A DNA stretch of 64,000 nt from Novosphingobium sp. (lineage in GTDB: Bacteria > Pseudomonadota > Alphaproteobacteria > Sphingomonadales > Sphingomonadaceae): the NCBI RefSeq assembly GCF_027486195.1, contig NZ_JAIXPP010000087.1:38802-102801 (forward strand), given 5' to 3'. Under the pieces are notes generated by a model. That model was not told where the DNA came from and did no database searches. It was given only the letters and a program-made list of their open reading frames with translations. The position numbers were made by a program, and so were the translations under genes. Shown piece by piece: positions 45,758 through 55,085 of the stretch (its first letter is position 1; each line of letters opens with the position of its first letter).

Positions 45758-46224
45758 CGGGGGCGGCGCAGCGCGATATCGGCGGCGGTTGTCCGCAGCA
45801 GGGTCGCGCGGAGACCGCCTTTGAAGCCGCTGGCATGAATATCATCGATCAGCCAGCGATCACCAGAGCGTTGCAGCACGAAGCGCAGCACCTCGTGCCT
45901 GCCCGGCGCCTTGCCGAGCGACACCGTCACCCGGAGCCGCCCCCGGCCCTGCCCGCGTAGGCCCGTGATCCGCTCATGAAGGCCGCCCGCATCCCAGTCC
46001 TGACATTGGCACAGCCAGTCGAAATCGGAGAGATCGTCGACTTCATCGCTGGGCGTGACCGCGCGCCACTTCGCGATCAGGGCCTTGAGGCGCGGGGTGA
46101 AAATCGGGCGCTCCCACGCCGCATCGTGCATTTCGGCGCGGCGAAAAGGGGCGTAGATGGCCATAATCGCGGCCTGAGGCGTGTCTAGAGGCGCGGCGGC
46201 GAGAGCAAGCGCGGCGAAGATCAT
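45754..46224 (-). CDS. exported hypothetical protein
   Basis: 156 residues from the ATG at 46222-46224, which overlaps the RES-domain gene stop (TGATG). A short signal-like N-terminus (MIFAALALAAAPLDTP) precedes a compact domain with conserved-looking YAPF, LCQCQDWD and RVTVSLGKAP. The general shape recalls DUF3828 proteins, without certainty. Coupled to the RES gene; that may reflect a shared operon rather than shared function. Confidence 0.65.
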   Translation of the reverse strand: MIFAALALAAAPLDTPQAAIMAIYAPFRRAEMHDAAWERPIFTPRLKALIAKWRAVTPSDEVDDLSDFDWLCQCQDWDAGGLHERITGLRGQGRGRLRVTVSLGKAPGRHEVLRFVLQRSGDRWLIDDIHASGFKGGLRATLLRTTAADIALRRPR

Positions 46225-46685
46225 CACAGACCAGCTCCATAGATGGCGCGCATCGGCGGGGTGTGCAGACAATCGGCAAAGCTGAAAGGGCGCACCGCGA
46301 GTAGGCCAGCCTGCCCGGCATCAGGGTGGCACGGATTGAACAGCACGACGTCGCCTTCGGGAAGCACTTTCGATGCAACCGCTGCAACCAGCGAGCGGCG
46401 TTGCACAAGCCAGTCCGTTACCCACGTCTGGATCTCCGGCTCGGCAAGGCCGGCAGGCACCCGTTCCGGCGCTGCTGCAATGTCGATCCAGCCCAGCACA
46501 AGGTCCGCCGCGCCCTCGTCCGGATCGGTCGGCTGATAGCGCAGCGCGATCAACACCGCCAGCGCGGCCTCGGACGCGAAGTGAACCACCGGGAGACCCG
46601 GCGGCGAATAGCGCCCGCTGTGCGCAAGCGCGCCTGCGCCATCAATCGCGGTATGAACGGACCGAGTGATCCGCCAGAGCTTCAC
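46224..46685 (-). CDS. RES-domain protein (NAD+-degrading toxin family)
   Basis: 153 residues from a GTG at 46683-46685 that overlaps the cysS stop (GTGA); a TTG at 46706 is an alternative. LWRITRS near the N-terminus, the GRYSPPGLPVVHFASE segment and late RPFSF match RES-domain proteins, several of which are toxins that destroy NAD+ and are paired with a small HTH (Xre/MbcA/ParS) antitoxin. No such antitoxin gene is seen on either side, so either this is a chromosomal RES protein with another role or its partner lies elsewhere. Confidence 0.78.
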   Translation of the reverse strand: MKLWRITRSVHTAIDGAGALAHSGRYSPPGLPVVHFASEAALAVLIALRYQPTDPDEGAADLVLGWIDIAAAPERVPAGLAEPEIQTWVTDWLVQRRSLVAAVASKVLPEGDVVLFNPCHPDAGQAGLLAVRPFSFADCLHTPPMRAIYGAGL

Positions 46686-48145
46686 GGCACAAGCTTCCAC
46701 TCCCAACCCAGCGGATCGCCGTCCATGACCTCAACGCCCTTGGCGGCGAGTTCATCGCGCAGCGCATCGGAGCGGGCGAAGTCCTTGGCCGCGCGAGCCT
46801 CCTTGCGGGCGGCGAGGGTGGCTTCGATTTCGGCTTCGTTGATCTTAGCGGACTTGGGGCGGATGCGCAGATCGGTGCGGGTGAGGTTCAGGAGATGGAG
46901 GCCGAGGACGGAGTCCATGGCGGCAAGTGCAGCGAGCTTCTCCGCCGGATCGACCTTCTTGAGCACCGCAACCTCTTCGAGCACGGTGAGCGCAATGGCC
47001 GTATTGAGGTCGTCCGACACCGCCGCGTCGAACCGTTCGAGGAAAGGCTGGAAGCGTGGACCGGGTGCAGTTGAGGAAGTGTCCTCGTCGCGCGCTCGTA
47101 ACTGCTCGACCGCCATCACCAACCGCTTGAGCCGCGTCAGCGCTGCCCCCAGCCCTTCCCAACTGAACTCCAGTTCGCTGCGATAGTGCGCCTGCAGACA
47201 CAGCAGCCGATAGGCCAGCGGATGGTAGCCCTTGTCGATCAGCAATTGCAGCCGCAGGAACTCGCCCGAGGACTTCGACATCTTGCCGCTGCGTTCGACG
47301 AGGAAGTTGTTGTGCATCCAAATGTTCGCGCCGGAATTGCGCGGATCATCGAGGCCATTCGTGCAGCAATGCGCCTGGTTCTGCGCGATCTCGTTGGGGT
47401 GGTGAATCTCGCGGTGGTCTATCCCGCCGGTGTGGATATCGAAAGGAAAGCCCAGCACCGCGCCCGACATGACCGAGCATTCGAGGTGCCAGCCCGGAGC
47501 GCCCTTGCCCCAGGGCGAATCCCACTCCATCTGCCGCGTCTCGCCCGGCGGAGTCTTGCGCCAGATCGCGAAGTCGGCAGCGTTACGCTTGCCTTCCACA
47601 GCCTCGATCCGGCCCTCCCCGTCTTCGGTCTGCGCACGGGCGAGGCGGCCATAATCGGCGACGGTCGAAACGTCGAAATAGAGCCCGCTTTCCAGTTCAT
47701 AGCAGTGCTTCGCCGCGATCCCCTTCGCAAACTCGATCATCTGCTCGACGTAGTCCGTCGCCACGGTCCACTGCGCGGGCTGGCGGATATTGAGCGCGCG
47801 CACGTCGGCCCAGTAGGCCTGCTTGTAGTGCTCAGCGATGTCCCAGATCGATTGCTTCTGTGCGGCTGCCATCCGCTCCATCTTGTCCTCGCCATCGTCC
47901 GCATCGTCGGTCAGGTGGCCGACATCGGTGATGTTGATGACGTGGGTGAGCTTGTAGCCCTTGAAGCTCAGCGTCCGCCCCAGCACGTCGGCAAAGACAT
48001 AGGCGCGCATGTTGCCGATGTGGGGGTAGTTGTAGACCGTCGGCCCACAGGTATAGACGCGCGCCTCGCCCGCGTGGACGGGCACGAAGGGCTCTGCGCG
48101 GCGGGTCAGGCTGTTGAAGAGCATGAGGGGAGCAGTCGTTTCCAT
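46682..48145 (-). CDS. cysS: cysteine--tRNA ligase
   Basis: 487 residues. HIGH motif in YNYPHIGNM, KMSKS motif in SGKMSKSSGEF, zinc ligands (TCGPTVYN, WHLECSVM, GIDHREIHHPNE) and the C-terminal anticodon-binding region are complete. It charges tRNA-Cys. Downstream RES gene overlaps its stop. Confidence 0.97.
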   Translation of the reverse strand: METTAPLMLFNSLTRRAEPFVPVHAGEARVYTCGPTVYNYPHIGNMRAYVFADVLGRTLSFKGYKLTHVINITDVGHLTDDADDGEDKMERMAAAQKQSIWDIAEHYKQAYWADVRALNIRQPAQWTVATDYVEQMIEFAKGIAAKHCYELESGLYFDVSTVADYGRLARAQTEDGEGRIEAVEGKRNAADFAIWRKTPPGETRQMEWDSPWGKGAPGWHLECSVMSGAVLGFPFDIHTGGIDHREIHHPNEIAQNQAHCCTNGLDDPRNSGANIWMHNNFLVERSGKMSKSSGEFLRLQLLIDKGYHPLAYRLLCLQAHYRSELEFSWEGLGAALTRLKRLVMAVEQLRARDEDTSSTAPGPRFQPFLERFDAAVSDDLNTAIALTVLEEVAVLKKVDPAEKLAALAAMDSVLGLHLLNLTRTDLRIRPKSAKINEAEIEATLAARKEARAAKDFARSDALRDELAAKGVEVMDGDPLGWEWKLVP

Positions 48146-48219
48146 GCCCCGCGCTCTGCCAGCCCGCGCGCCTGCCGGTCAAGCGCGCGCGCATCCCGAT
48201 AAATGGGGACCGTCCCTAT

Positions 48220-48963
48220 TTATTCAGCCGCCACCGGAGCGCTTGCCAGCACATCGATCTGGGCGGTGCAGCCCTTCTCCGCGAGCAGCGCCGCCACCGC
48301 GACGGGGTCTTCCGGCACATCCGCCAGCAGCCGCATGGTGATCTTCACCGTCTGGCCGACCGGGCTGGTGAAGCGGTAGGTCTGGCCATCCACCACCGGC
48401 AGCGCCGCGACCGGCCACAGCTTGATCGCGCTTCCGGCGCGGAAGGTCACTTCGGCGGGGGTGTTGTCCGCGCCGTAGAGCGTGCCGTTGCCGGTCTCGG
48501 CGCGATTGGGCCGCCAGAGCACGACTTGCGCGGGATCGGCAATGCAGACGGTGCCGCCGCGGCTGACGTCGACATACCAGACATTGTCGGGGCGGACGGC
48601 TTCGGTCGGCTCTTCGGTATCGCCGCGCACGGCCCCGGTGCGGGTGCGCGCGCCGCCGCGTGCGATGAGCGCGGCGAGCGCGCTGTTTGCACCGCTTGCA
48701 GCATCGCGGTTGACGGCATTGTCGATGCGAAAGCTGCCCGGGCCGGACAGCACGCGCGAGCCAGCCTGATCGATCACCGTCACCTGATCGCCCGCCTTGA
48801 GCGTGACCGCCGCACCCGCCGGCAGCTTGCGCCCCATGGGATAAACCGCCGCCGAAGGCCCGGTCGAGCGGATCACCACGGCTTGCGCATTGGCCGCCAC
48901 GGTCCAGCCGCAGCTGGCAGCCATCAGGGCGGCGCCGGCAAGGGTGCGACTAGCCAAGGACAT
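48220..48963 (-). CDS. exported protein partner of the CHASE2 cyclase
   Basis: 247 residues from the ATG at 48961-48963, preceded by GGAGAG; it overlaps the cyclase stop by 14 bases. Signal peptide about 1-27 (ends AANAQA). The mature part begins with IRSTGPSAAVYPMGRKLPAG and VTLKAGDQVTVIDQAG, a pattern recalling FecR-type sandwich domains, and has two conserved-looking cysteines. It probably works with the periplasmic CHASE2 domain of the adjacent cyclase; function is inferred only. Confidence 0.72.
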   Translation of the reverse strand: MSLASRTLAGAALMAASCGWTVAANAQAVVIRSTGPSAAVYPMGRKLPAGAAVTLKAGDQVTVIDQAGSRVLSGPGSFRIDNAVNRDAASGANSALAALIARGGARTRTGAVRGDTEEPTEAVRPDNVWYVDVSRGGTVCIADPAQVVLWRPNRAETGNGTLYGADNTPAEVTFRAGSAIKLWPVAALPVVDGQTYRFTSPVGQTVKITMRLLADVPEDPVAVAALLAEKGCTAQIDVLASAPVAAE

Positions 48964-50998
48964 AGCTCTCTCCATCATCCAGTTCCGCCAGGCGGCGCGC
49001 CAGATTGGCCAGCGCAGGATCCTTGTGGCCGTCCGCACCGATTCGCGCTGTGAGCGCCTGCACAGCCGCGCGATTGCCCGCAGCATGCGCGGCGACAAGG
49101 TCTTCGGCAAGCGCGCGGGCGGAAGGATCGCCCTCCGGCACCGGCTCGAACACCTCTACCGGCGTCGCCCGTCCGCGCAGGCGCACCGTGCCCATCGGGC
49201 GGAAGCCATCGAGGCCAGAGCGCTCCAGGGCCTCGCGGCTGACAAGGATCGTGGTGCCCAGCGGCTTGTTCGCGCCTTCAAGCCGGGCGGCAGTGTTCAT
49301 CGCATCGCCAAGCGCGGTGTACTGGATGCGCCCCTCGCCGCCGAAATTGCCGACAATCGCCTCGCCGAAATGGACGCCGACACGGGTGCGGCCAATCGGC
49401 GGCACTCCGGCAGGCGCATTGCGGCGGAAGTCCTCGCCCGCGTGATACATCGCGATGGCCGCCCTGACCGCGCGCTCCCCGTCGTCCGGATAGGCAATCG
49501 GCGCGCCCCAGAACGCGACAACCGCATCGCCGACGAACTTGTCGAGCGTGCCGCCGTGTTCGAGCACCACCGCCGAAAGCCGGTCGAGATAATCGTTGAG
49601 GAGGCGCGCGATCATTTCCGGTTCGACCGCGTGGGTCAGCTTGGTGAAGCCTTCGAGATCGCTGAACAGGCAGAAGATCGCCCGCTTCTCGCCATGCAGC
49701 CGCAGCCGCTCCGGATTGCGCAGGATTTCGCTGGCGACCGAGCGCGGCAGGTATTTGCCGAGTGCGCCCTGGGCGAACTCACGCTGCGCCGCGCCCACTG
49801 CGCGCAGCGCCGCGCTGACGGCGACATAGGCGATCAACCAACCCACCGGCCAGCCGACCGCCGGGAAGCCCAGCGTATCGAAGCCTGCTTGCGCGACAAG
49901 GAACGGAACCGCCGCGAACGCGAGGAGTTGCGCCGCCACGCCGAGCGCCAGCTGCCAGGGGCGCGCGCGCGCAGCAGCCGTCATCATGCCCAGCAGCACG
50001 GCAAGCACCGCGCCCAGCGCCTGCGCCCAGCCCGGCACGCCGCTTGGGCGCGCCTTGTCGAGCAATTGCGCCAGCATCGCGGCGTGCACTTCCACCCCGA
50101 TCATCCGCGCATGCCCGCCGCGCGGATCGGCGGAGAGGCCAGTGCGGGTGAACGGCGTGTCGAACTGGTCAAAATCGGCGAAGTCGCCGCCGATCAGCAC
50201 GTAGCGGCCGCGAATTGTATCGGCAACGAGCGGCGCGGTGGCAGGATCAGCGAGGAGATCGATGGGGATTTTCTCGAAGACCGGGCGGTCCTTCGCGCTG
50301 GGCAGGCGGTAGCGGATCGGCCCGGTGAACCCCGCAAAGGCCGGCGCAGCGTCGGGCGTAGCCTGCGTCAGCGCTTCGGAGAGCAGCGGCGGCAGGCCGG
50401 GATAATGGCGCGGCCAGCGACGCGCGGCGCCGTCGTTATCGGTGACGAGGAGGATGCTGGCGGGCTTCGTCGTATCCGTGCGCACCGCCGCGATATAGCG
50501 CCTGAGGTCCCGCTCCTGCTCCCAGGTGATCGCCTCTGGATTGGTGCGATTGCTGGCAAAGGCGAGGTAGACCGGCGTCGTCATGCCGCGCAGCGCAGCC
50601 TGAAGCAGCGGGTCATCGTCCTGCGCGCTATCGAGCAGGATATCGATGCCGATGCCTTTCGCGCCCTCCCCCGTTTCCTTGAGGCCTTCAATCTGCGCGA
50701 GGGCCTGCGCCAGCACGGTGCGATCGACCGGGGAGATCTGCCCGGTCTTGCGGTTGGTATCGTCAGTATAGACGACAAGGACGATGCGCTTGTCGGTATC
50801 CGTGCGGGGCGCGAAGCTGGCGGCGCGGAGGTCGTAGAGCGCATTTTCCGCATCGCCCAGAATGGGCAGGTGCCAGCTACGCAGCGCGGTGAACAGCGCC
50901 AGCACAAGCAGCAGCGCCGCCACAGCCAGCCGCTGCCAGCCGAGCTCGCGCAGCCCCTGCCGCAGCGCCTGCGCCGATGTGCCTCTGGAATCAGGCAT
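48950..50998 (-). CDS. CHASE2 adenylate/guanylate cyclase
   Basis: 682 residues from the ATG at 50996-50998. A first membrane helix (about 26-44) precedes a periplasmic CHASE2-type sensor (about 45-330), then three hydrophobic segments (about 335-415) and a class III cyclase domain. Metal aspartates in FSDLEGFTK and VGDAVVAFWG, the lysine in LDKFVGD, and LGDAMNTAARLEG are intact; the Lys/Asp pair favours ATP. It would make cyclic AMP in response to an extracytoplasmic signal. A FecR-like exported protein is translationally linked downstream. Confidence 0.92.
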   Translation of the reverse strand: MPDSRGTSAQALRQGLRELGWQRLAVAALLLVLALFTALRSWHLPILGDAENALYDLRAASFAPRTDTDKRIVLVVYTDDTNRKTGQISPVDRTVLAQALAQIEGLKETGEGAKGIGIDILLDSAQDDDPLLQAALRGMTTPVYLAFASNRTNPEAITWEQERDLRRYIAAVRTDTTKPASILLVTDNDGAARRWPRHYPGLPPLLSEALTQATPDAAPAFAGFTGPIRYRLPSAKDRPVFEKIPIDLLADPATAPLVADTIRGRYVLIGGDFADFDQFDTPFTRTGLSADPRGGHARMIGVEVHAAMLAQLLDKARPSGVPGWAQALGAVLAVLLGMMTAAARARPWQLALGVAAQLLAFAAVPFLVAQAGFDTLGFPAVGWPVGWLIAYVAVSAALRAVGAAQREFAQGALGKYLPRSVASEILRNPERLRLHGEKRAIFCLFSDLEGFTKLTHAVEPEMIARLLNDYLDRLSAVVLEHGGTLDKFVGDAVVAFWGAPIAYPDDGERAVRAAIAMYHAGEDFRRNAPAGVPPIGRTRVGVHFGEAIVGNFGGEGRIQYTALGDAMNTAARLEGANKPLGTTILVSREALERSGLDGFRPMGTVRLRGRATPVEVFEPVPEGDPSARALAEDLVAAHAAGNRAAVQALTARIGADGHKDPALANLARRLAELDDGESYVLG

Positions 50999-51073
50999 CG
51001 CCACCCCCCCGCGTTCTGCGGTTGATTAGCGCCCCCATGCGCCACTGCCTATGCAGTGGCGCATGCAATCCCA

Positions 51074-51736
51074 TCAGAAGCCGAGGAACTTGACGTTGCC
51101 GTCCACCGGCTCGCGCTCGCGCGCGAAGTTGTTAACCGGGCTTTCCTCCTCGCGGTAGCCGATAGCGATGCCGCAGAAGAAGATATGGGTTTCATCCGAA
51201 ACGCCGACGAAGTCCTTGATCAGCTTGGCATAAAGCGAAAGCGCTTCCTGCGGGCAGCTATCGAGCCCTTCGCCGCGCAGCAGCAGCATGATCGTCTGCA
51301 GCCACATGCCGACGTCCGACCACTGCGGCGGCCCCATGCGGCGGTCGAAATAGCACAGCAGCACCGCCGGCGCACCGAACGAGACGACATTGGCGCCCAT
51401 GAACTTGTTGCGCGCTTCGACATCCTCGCGGCCAATGCCCATCGCGCTGTACATCGCCTTGCCCACGCCGTGGAGCCGCGCCTTGCATTCAGGGATCACT
51501 TCCGGATCGTCCCAGCTATATTCGCGCGGGTTCTGCGGCGGCGTCGCCATCATCTTCGCCTGCAGTTCCTTGAGCGGCTCGCCGGTGACGATGGCCGCTT
51601 CCCACGGCTGGAAATTGCAGCCCGAAGGCGCCCAGCGCGCGGTGTCCATCACCCGGCGCAGCACGTCGAGCGGAACGGGCTTGTCCTGAAACGCCCGGAT
51701 CGAACGGCGCGTGAGTACGGCTTCGGCAACATTCAT
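51074..51736 (-). CDS. nitroreductase family protein
   Basis: 220 residues from the ATG at 51734-51736, preceded by GGAGAG. RRSIRAFQDKPVP, APSGCNFQPWEAAIVTG and GIAIGYREEESPVNNF are the FMN-binding family motifs. NAD(P)H-dependent flavin enzyme, substrate unknown. A large hairpin lies in its 5' untranslated region at 51761-51811. Confidence 0.9.
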   Translation of the reverse strand: MNVAEAVLTRRSIRAFQDKPVPLDVLRRVMDTARWAPSGCNFQPWEAAIVTGEPLKELQAKMMATPPQNPREYSWDDPEVIPECKARLHGVGKAMYSAMGIGREDVEARNKFMGANVVSFGAPAVLLCYFDRRMGPPQWSDVGMWLQTIMLLLRGEGLDSCPQEALSLYAKLIKDFVGVSDETHIFFCGIAIGYREEESPVNNFAREREPVDGNVKFLGF

Positions 51737-51760
51737 GGGCAATCTCTCCGGCTTATGAAG

Positions 51761-51811
51761 ACATCCCTGCGCCAGTGCCAGTGCCAGTGCACGTCGCTGG
51801 CGCAGGGATGT
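51761..51811 (-). promoter_or_regulatory. perfect 15-bp inverted repeat upstream of nitroreductase
   Basis: ACATCCCTGCGCCAG at 51761-51775 pairs with CTGGCGCAGGGATGT at 51797-51811; the 21-base loop contains GCCAGT in three tandem copies. It lies about 25 bases before the ATG of the nitroreductase, so it could be an operator or an mRNA leader hairpin. Confidence 0.5.
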
Positions 51812-51837
51812 GGGTTGGAGTTTAATTGACCGATTAA

Positions 51838-51878
51838 GGCAAGGCGGTCAACCGGCATGGACGGTTGGCCGCCTTGCC
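51838..51878 (-). terminator. strong hairpin after the DUF2846 gene
   Basis: GGCAAGGCGGTCAACCG (51838-51854) pairs with CGGTTGGCCGCCTTGCC (51862-51878) with one mismatch and a seven-base loop. In the minus direction it follows the stop of the DUF2846 gene by 12 bases; downstream sequence is T/A-rich (TTAATCGGTCAATTAAA) without a pure T-run. Confidence 0.55.
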
Positions 51879-51889
51879 GTGCCGCGCTC

Positions 51890-52417
51890 TCAGTTGGCCG
51901 GAGCCGCAGGTGCCACCGGAGCCGGCGTGGCCGCAAGGGCAGCTTCGACCTGATCCGCGCGCAGTGCGCCGGGCGCTGGCCCCATATCATCCGCATCGAC
52001 CATCCGGTTGGTGCCGGCCTTGGTGAATTCCTCTGCGGTCGAGGGGCGCAGGTCGGGCCGTCCGGCCATCACGCCCATCTTGATCCGGCACATGGCGTAC
52101 TGCGTCTCGTCGGCCTCGACCTCAAGCGCGAGCACGTCCTTGGCCTCGCTCTTCACGGTGTATTCGTGGCGGCCCGGATCGGTCACGAGGATGAAATAGC
52201 GGCCCGAGCCGAGCGAACTGATCTTCTGGCCGCCTTCGTTGACAGCGCAGCCCATTGCCGCGCCCATGATCGTACCGGTGCGGTAGAACACGATCTGGCC
52301 TTTGCCTGCGGGCGGCGCAGGGATGCGCACCGGGGGCTTGTCACCTGCGTGGGCGGACGTCGCCATCGTGGCCGTCGCCAACAGGATCAGTCCCGCCCTT
52401 GTTGCTGCCTTGATCAT
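51890..52417 (-). CDS. exported DUF2846-like protein
   Basis: 175 residues from the ATG at 52415-52417; signal peptide about 1-24. GKGQIVFYRTGTIMGAAMGC and the segment PGRHEYTVKSEAKDVLALEV are characteristic of DUF2846 proteins, and the C-terminus is Ala/Pro-rich. Small envelope protein of unknown function. It follows another exported-protein gene by 16 bases, so both are likely co-transcribed. Confidence 0.75.
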   Translation of the reverse strand: MIKAATRAGLILLATATMATSAHAGDKPPVRIPAPPAGKGQIVFYRTGTIMGAAMGCAVNEGGQKISSLGSGRYFILVTDPGRHEYTVKSEAKDVLALEVEADETQYAMCRIKMGVMAGRPDLRPSTAEEFTKAGTNRMVDADDMGPAPGALRADQVEAALAATPAPVAPAAPAN

Positions 52418-52433
52418 CCTGCTTCCTCTCCTC

Positions 52434-53090
52434 TTATGGTCCGACGGGCGGAGTTGCCGGCCGGGTTGATTGATCCGATGTCGCCCCGCTGCCATCCGGT
52501 GGCGGCACCTGGAAGACCTCTGCGGTCTTGGCGATAGCCGGGGTTCCCTTGGGGAAAACGTTGTTTCGGCCAGTGATGGCAAAGCCCACCAGGGCCACCG
52601 GCACCGGGCTCATCACGGTGGCGGCATTGAAGGCATCTATCTTGCCAATCGCGTCCTCGGACCGCTGGGCGATATGCATGGAGCGCAGCCGCAGGCGCTG
52701 TGAGCCGACGGAAAGGTAGCGTGCGGCCAGCACGAGTTCGCCCGCCGTCCCGCTGCCGCCCGCCTTCTTGGCGTGGATCACTTCCCCTTGCCCCGGCGTC
52801 CCCGCAGGCACGAGTTCGTGCCCTCCGATCACGATCGGTGCAGCAAGGTGGAAGGAAAAGGTCTCACCCGTCTTGCTGATCTTGCTGCCCAGATCGGTAT
52901 CGAGCACGAGGTCGACCGGCGCGAGCGCAGGAATGCACCGTTCGCAGGGCAAATCCGGGGTATCCGCAACCGCAGCAGCGGGGGGGTCAACTGGCTCCGC
53001 CGCTCGAGCAGGCACCGGTTGTGCAGGCAGGCAAGTCGGTGCGGAAAGCAGCAGCAGCGCTGGCACAACCCCAATTCGACGGCGCATCAT
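52434..53090 (-). CDS. exported hypothetical protein
   Basis: 218 residues from an ATG at 53088-53090 (an ATG five codons further upstream is also in frame). A signal peptide (RRRIGVVPALLLLSAPTCLP) precedes a proline-rich linker and a CERC motif near residue 53, then a region rich in beta strands (GSKISKTGETFSFHL, GHELVPAGTPGQGEVIHA) resembling a periplasmic binding or barrel-like domain. No family is recognised. It heads the two-gene unit with the DUF2846 gene. Confidence 0.7.
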   Translation of the reverse strand: MMRRRIGVVPALLLLSAPTCLPAQPVPARAAEPVDPPAAAVADTPDLPCERCIPALAPVDLVLDTDLGSKISKTGETFSFHLAAPIVIGGHELVPAGTPGQGEVIHAKKAGGSGTAGELVLAARYLSVGSQRLRLRSMHIAQRSEDAIGKIDAFNAATVMSPVPVALVGFAITGRNNVFPKGTPAIAKTAEVFQVPPPDGSGATSDQSTRPATPPVGP

Positions 53091-53219
53091 CTTTCCCCCG
53101 CGCACGGCGTATCATCATTTCCGGCGCGCGGCATAGCGCGAAAAACGCCCGCGCCCGGCCTGGCGCGATTTCCGATCATTCAGGGTATTGCGGCGCAAAG
53201 GACGATCCGGACCGACCGA

Positions 53220-55040
53220 TCAGTCGTCGTCCTCGAACAGCCCCGCCAGCTGCTCGACCATCGTGCCGCCGAGCTGCTCGACATCCATGATCGTCACGGC
53301 GCGGCGGTAGTAGCGCGTCACGTCATGGCCGATGCCGATGGCGACGAGCTGGACCGGGGACTGCTTCTCGATCCAGTCGATCACGCGGCGCAGGTGCTGT
53401 TCGAGGTAGCCCGCCGAATTGACCGAAAGCGTCGAATCGTCGACCGGCGCGCCGTCCGAGATGACCATGAGGATGCGGCGATCCTCCTGCCGCGCAAGCA
53501 GGCGTGAATGCGCCCAGAGCAGCGCCTCGCCGTCGATGTTTTCCTTCAGCAGCCCCTCGCGCATCATCAGGCCGAGGTTCTTGCGCGCGCGGCGCCAGGG
53601 CTCGTCCGCCTTCTTGTAGACGATGTGGCGCAGGTCGTTGAGGCGGCCGGGGTGCGCGGGCTTGCCGCCCGAAAGCCACGCCTCGCGCGATTGGCCGCCC
53701 TTCCACGCGCGGGTGGTGAAGCCGAGCACTTCGGTCTTCACCCCGCAGCGCTCCAGCGTGCGCGCCATGATGTCAGCGCTGATCGCCGCGATCGAGATGG
53801 GGCGGCCGCGCATCGAGCCGGAGTTATCGATCAGCAGGGTGACGACGGTATCCTTGAACTCGACGTCGCGCTCGATCTTGTACGACAGCGAATGGCCGGG
53901 CGAGATGACGACGCGGGCGAGCCGCGCGGCATCGAGCAGGCCTTCTTCCTGATCGAAATCCCACGAACGGTTCTGCTGCGCCATAAGGCGGCGCTGCAGG
54001 CGGTTGGCAAGGCGGGTGACGATGCCCTGGAGGCCCTTCAATTGTGCATCGAGATAGGCGCGCAGGCGGGTGAGCTCTTCCTCGTCGCACAGCTCGGTGG
54101 CGGAGACGACTTCGTCGAACTGGGTGGTGTAGGCCTTGTATTCCCAGCTATCCGGCAGATCGGTCCACGGTCGGTTGGGGCGCGTGGGGAGCATGCCTTC
54201 CTCACCCTCGTCGGCCATGTCGGCGTCGGCAGAGTCCTCCGATGTCTCGGTCTGCTCCTGATCTTCGCCCTGTTCGTCGCCTTCGGTGGTGTCCCCGGCG
54301 ACTTCGCTCGGCTGCTGCTCGGCGCCGTCGTCCGAGGCGTCGGGCTGGTCTTCGGCCTCGTCGTCGGCCTGCTCGCCCTCGTCCTCATCGCCGCCGTCAT
54401 CGGCCTCGTCGGGGGACTTGGTGAGATCGAGGTGACCGAGCATTTCGAGCGCGAGGTTCTGGAACGCCTTCTGGTCATCCAGCAGATCGGCAAACCCTTC
54501 GAGATCGGCCCCGGCGCGCGCTTCGATCCAGCTGCGCACCATCGCGGTGCCGATTTCGGCGGCGGGAGGCACGGCCTGCCCGGTCAGCTTCTCGCGCAGC
54601 AGCATGGCAAGCGCGGTGGGCAGCGGCACGTCCTCGGGCCGGATCGCGCGGGCGATCGGATCGGAGGCGATGCGCATGGTCGTTGCGGCATCGAGGTTGC
54701 CGCGGATACCGGCGTAGCCGTCCGAACCCAGCGCCTCGTAGCGCACCTGCTCGATTGCATCGTAGCAGGCGCGGGCGAGCGGTTCGGTGGGGGCACTGCG
54801 GTTGTGCAAGGTCTCGTTGTGCAGACGCAGCTTGAGCGCCATGCCATCGGCAAAGCCCCGCGCTTCGGCCACTTGCGCGGCGGGCAGCGCGCGGCCCGGC
54901 ATCGGCAGGCGCAGGTTCGTCCCCGTCTGGCTCGGCGCATCGGCGGTCCAGGCGACTTCGAGTTCGGGCACATCGGCCACGGCGCGCGCGGTGCCGGCGA
55001 GAACCGAGCGGAACTGGTCGAGGGGGCTTTCGTCAGGCAA
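53220..55040 (-). CDS. cobT: cobaltochelatase subunit CobT
   Basis: 606 residues. An N-terminal domain (about 1-200) leads to a long acidic low-complexity stretch (about 205-285) and a C-terminal von Willebrand A domain with the MIDAS motif [11 protein letters not shown] and a later [11 protein letters not shown]. That is the CobT architecture of the CobNST cobalt insertase in aerobic B12 synthesis. CobS (the AAA+ partner) is usually adjacent but is not in this window; instead a transaldolase-like gene lies upstream. Confidence 0.93.
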   Translation of the reverse strand: MPDESPLDQFRSVLAGTARAVADVPELEVAWTADAPSQTGTNLRLPMPGRALPAAQVAEARGFADGMALKLRLHNETLHNRSAPTEPLARACYDAIEQVRYEALGSDGYAGIRGNLDAATTMRIASDPIARAIRPEDVPLPTALAMLLREKLTGQAVPPAAEIGTAMVRSWIEARAGADLEGFADLLDDQKAFQNLALEMLGHLDLTKSPDEADDGGDEDEGEQADDEAEDQPDASDDGAEQQPSEVAGDTTEGDEQGEDQEQTETSEDSADADMADEGEEGMLPTRPNRPWTDLPDSWEYKAYTTQFDEVVSATELCDEEELTRLRAYLDAQLKGLQGIVTRLANRLQRRLMAQQNRSWDFDQEEGLLDAARLARVVISPGHSLSYKIERDVEFKDTVVTLLIDNSGSMRGRPISIAAISADIMARTLERCGVKTEVLGFTTRAWKGGQSREAWLSGGKPAHPGRLNDLRHIVYKKADEPWRRARKNLGLMMREGLLKENIDGEALLWAHSRLLARQEDRRILMVISDGAPVDDSTLSVNSAGYLEQHLRRVIDWIEKQSPVQLVAIGIGHDVTRYYRRAVTIMDVEQLGGTMVEQLAGLFEDDD

Positions 55041-55085
55041 GGTCTGTCTTCATCCGTCGGGTTGAGTTTCAGCCGATTGCCGACT

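Noticed and set aside
46224..46706. Complete RES-Xre toxin-antitoxin module
   Set aside because: No small HTH antitoxin gene flanks the RES gene; the upstream gene is cysS and the downstream gene encodes an exported protein.
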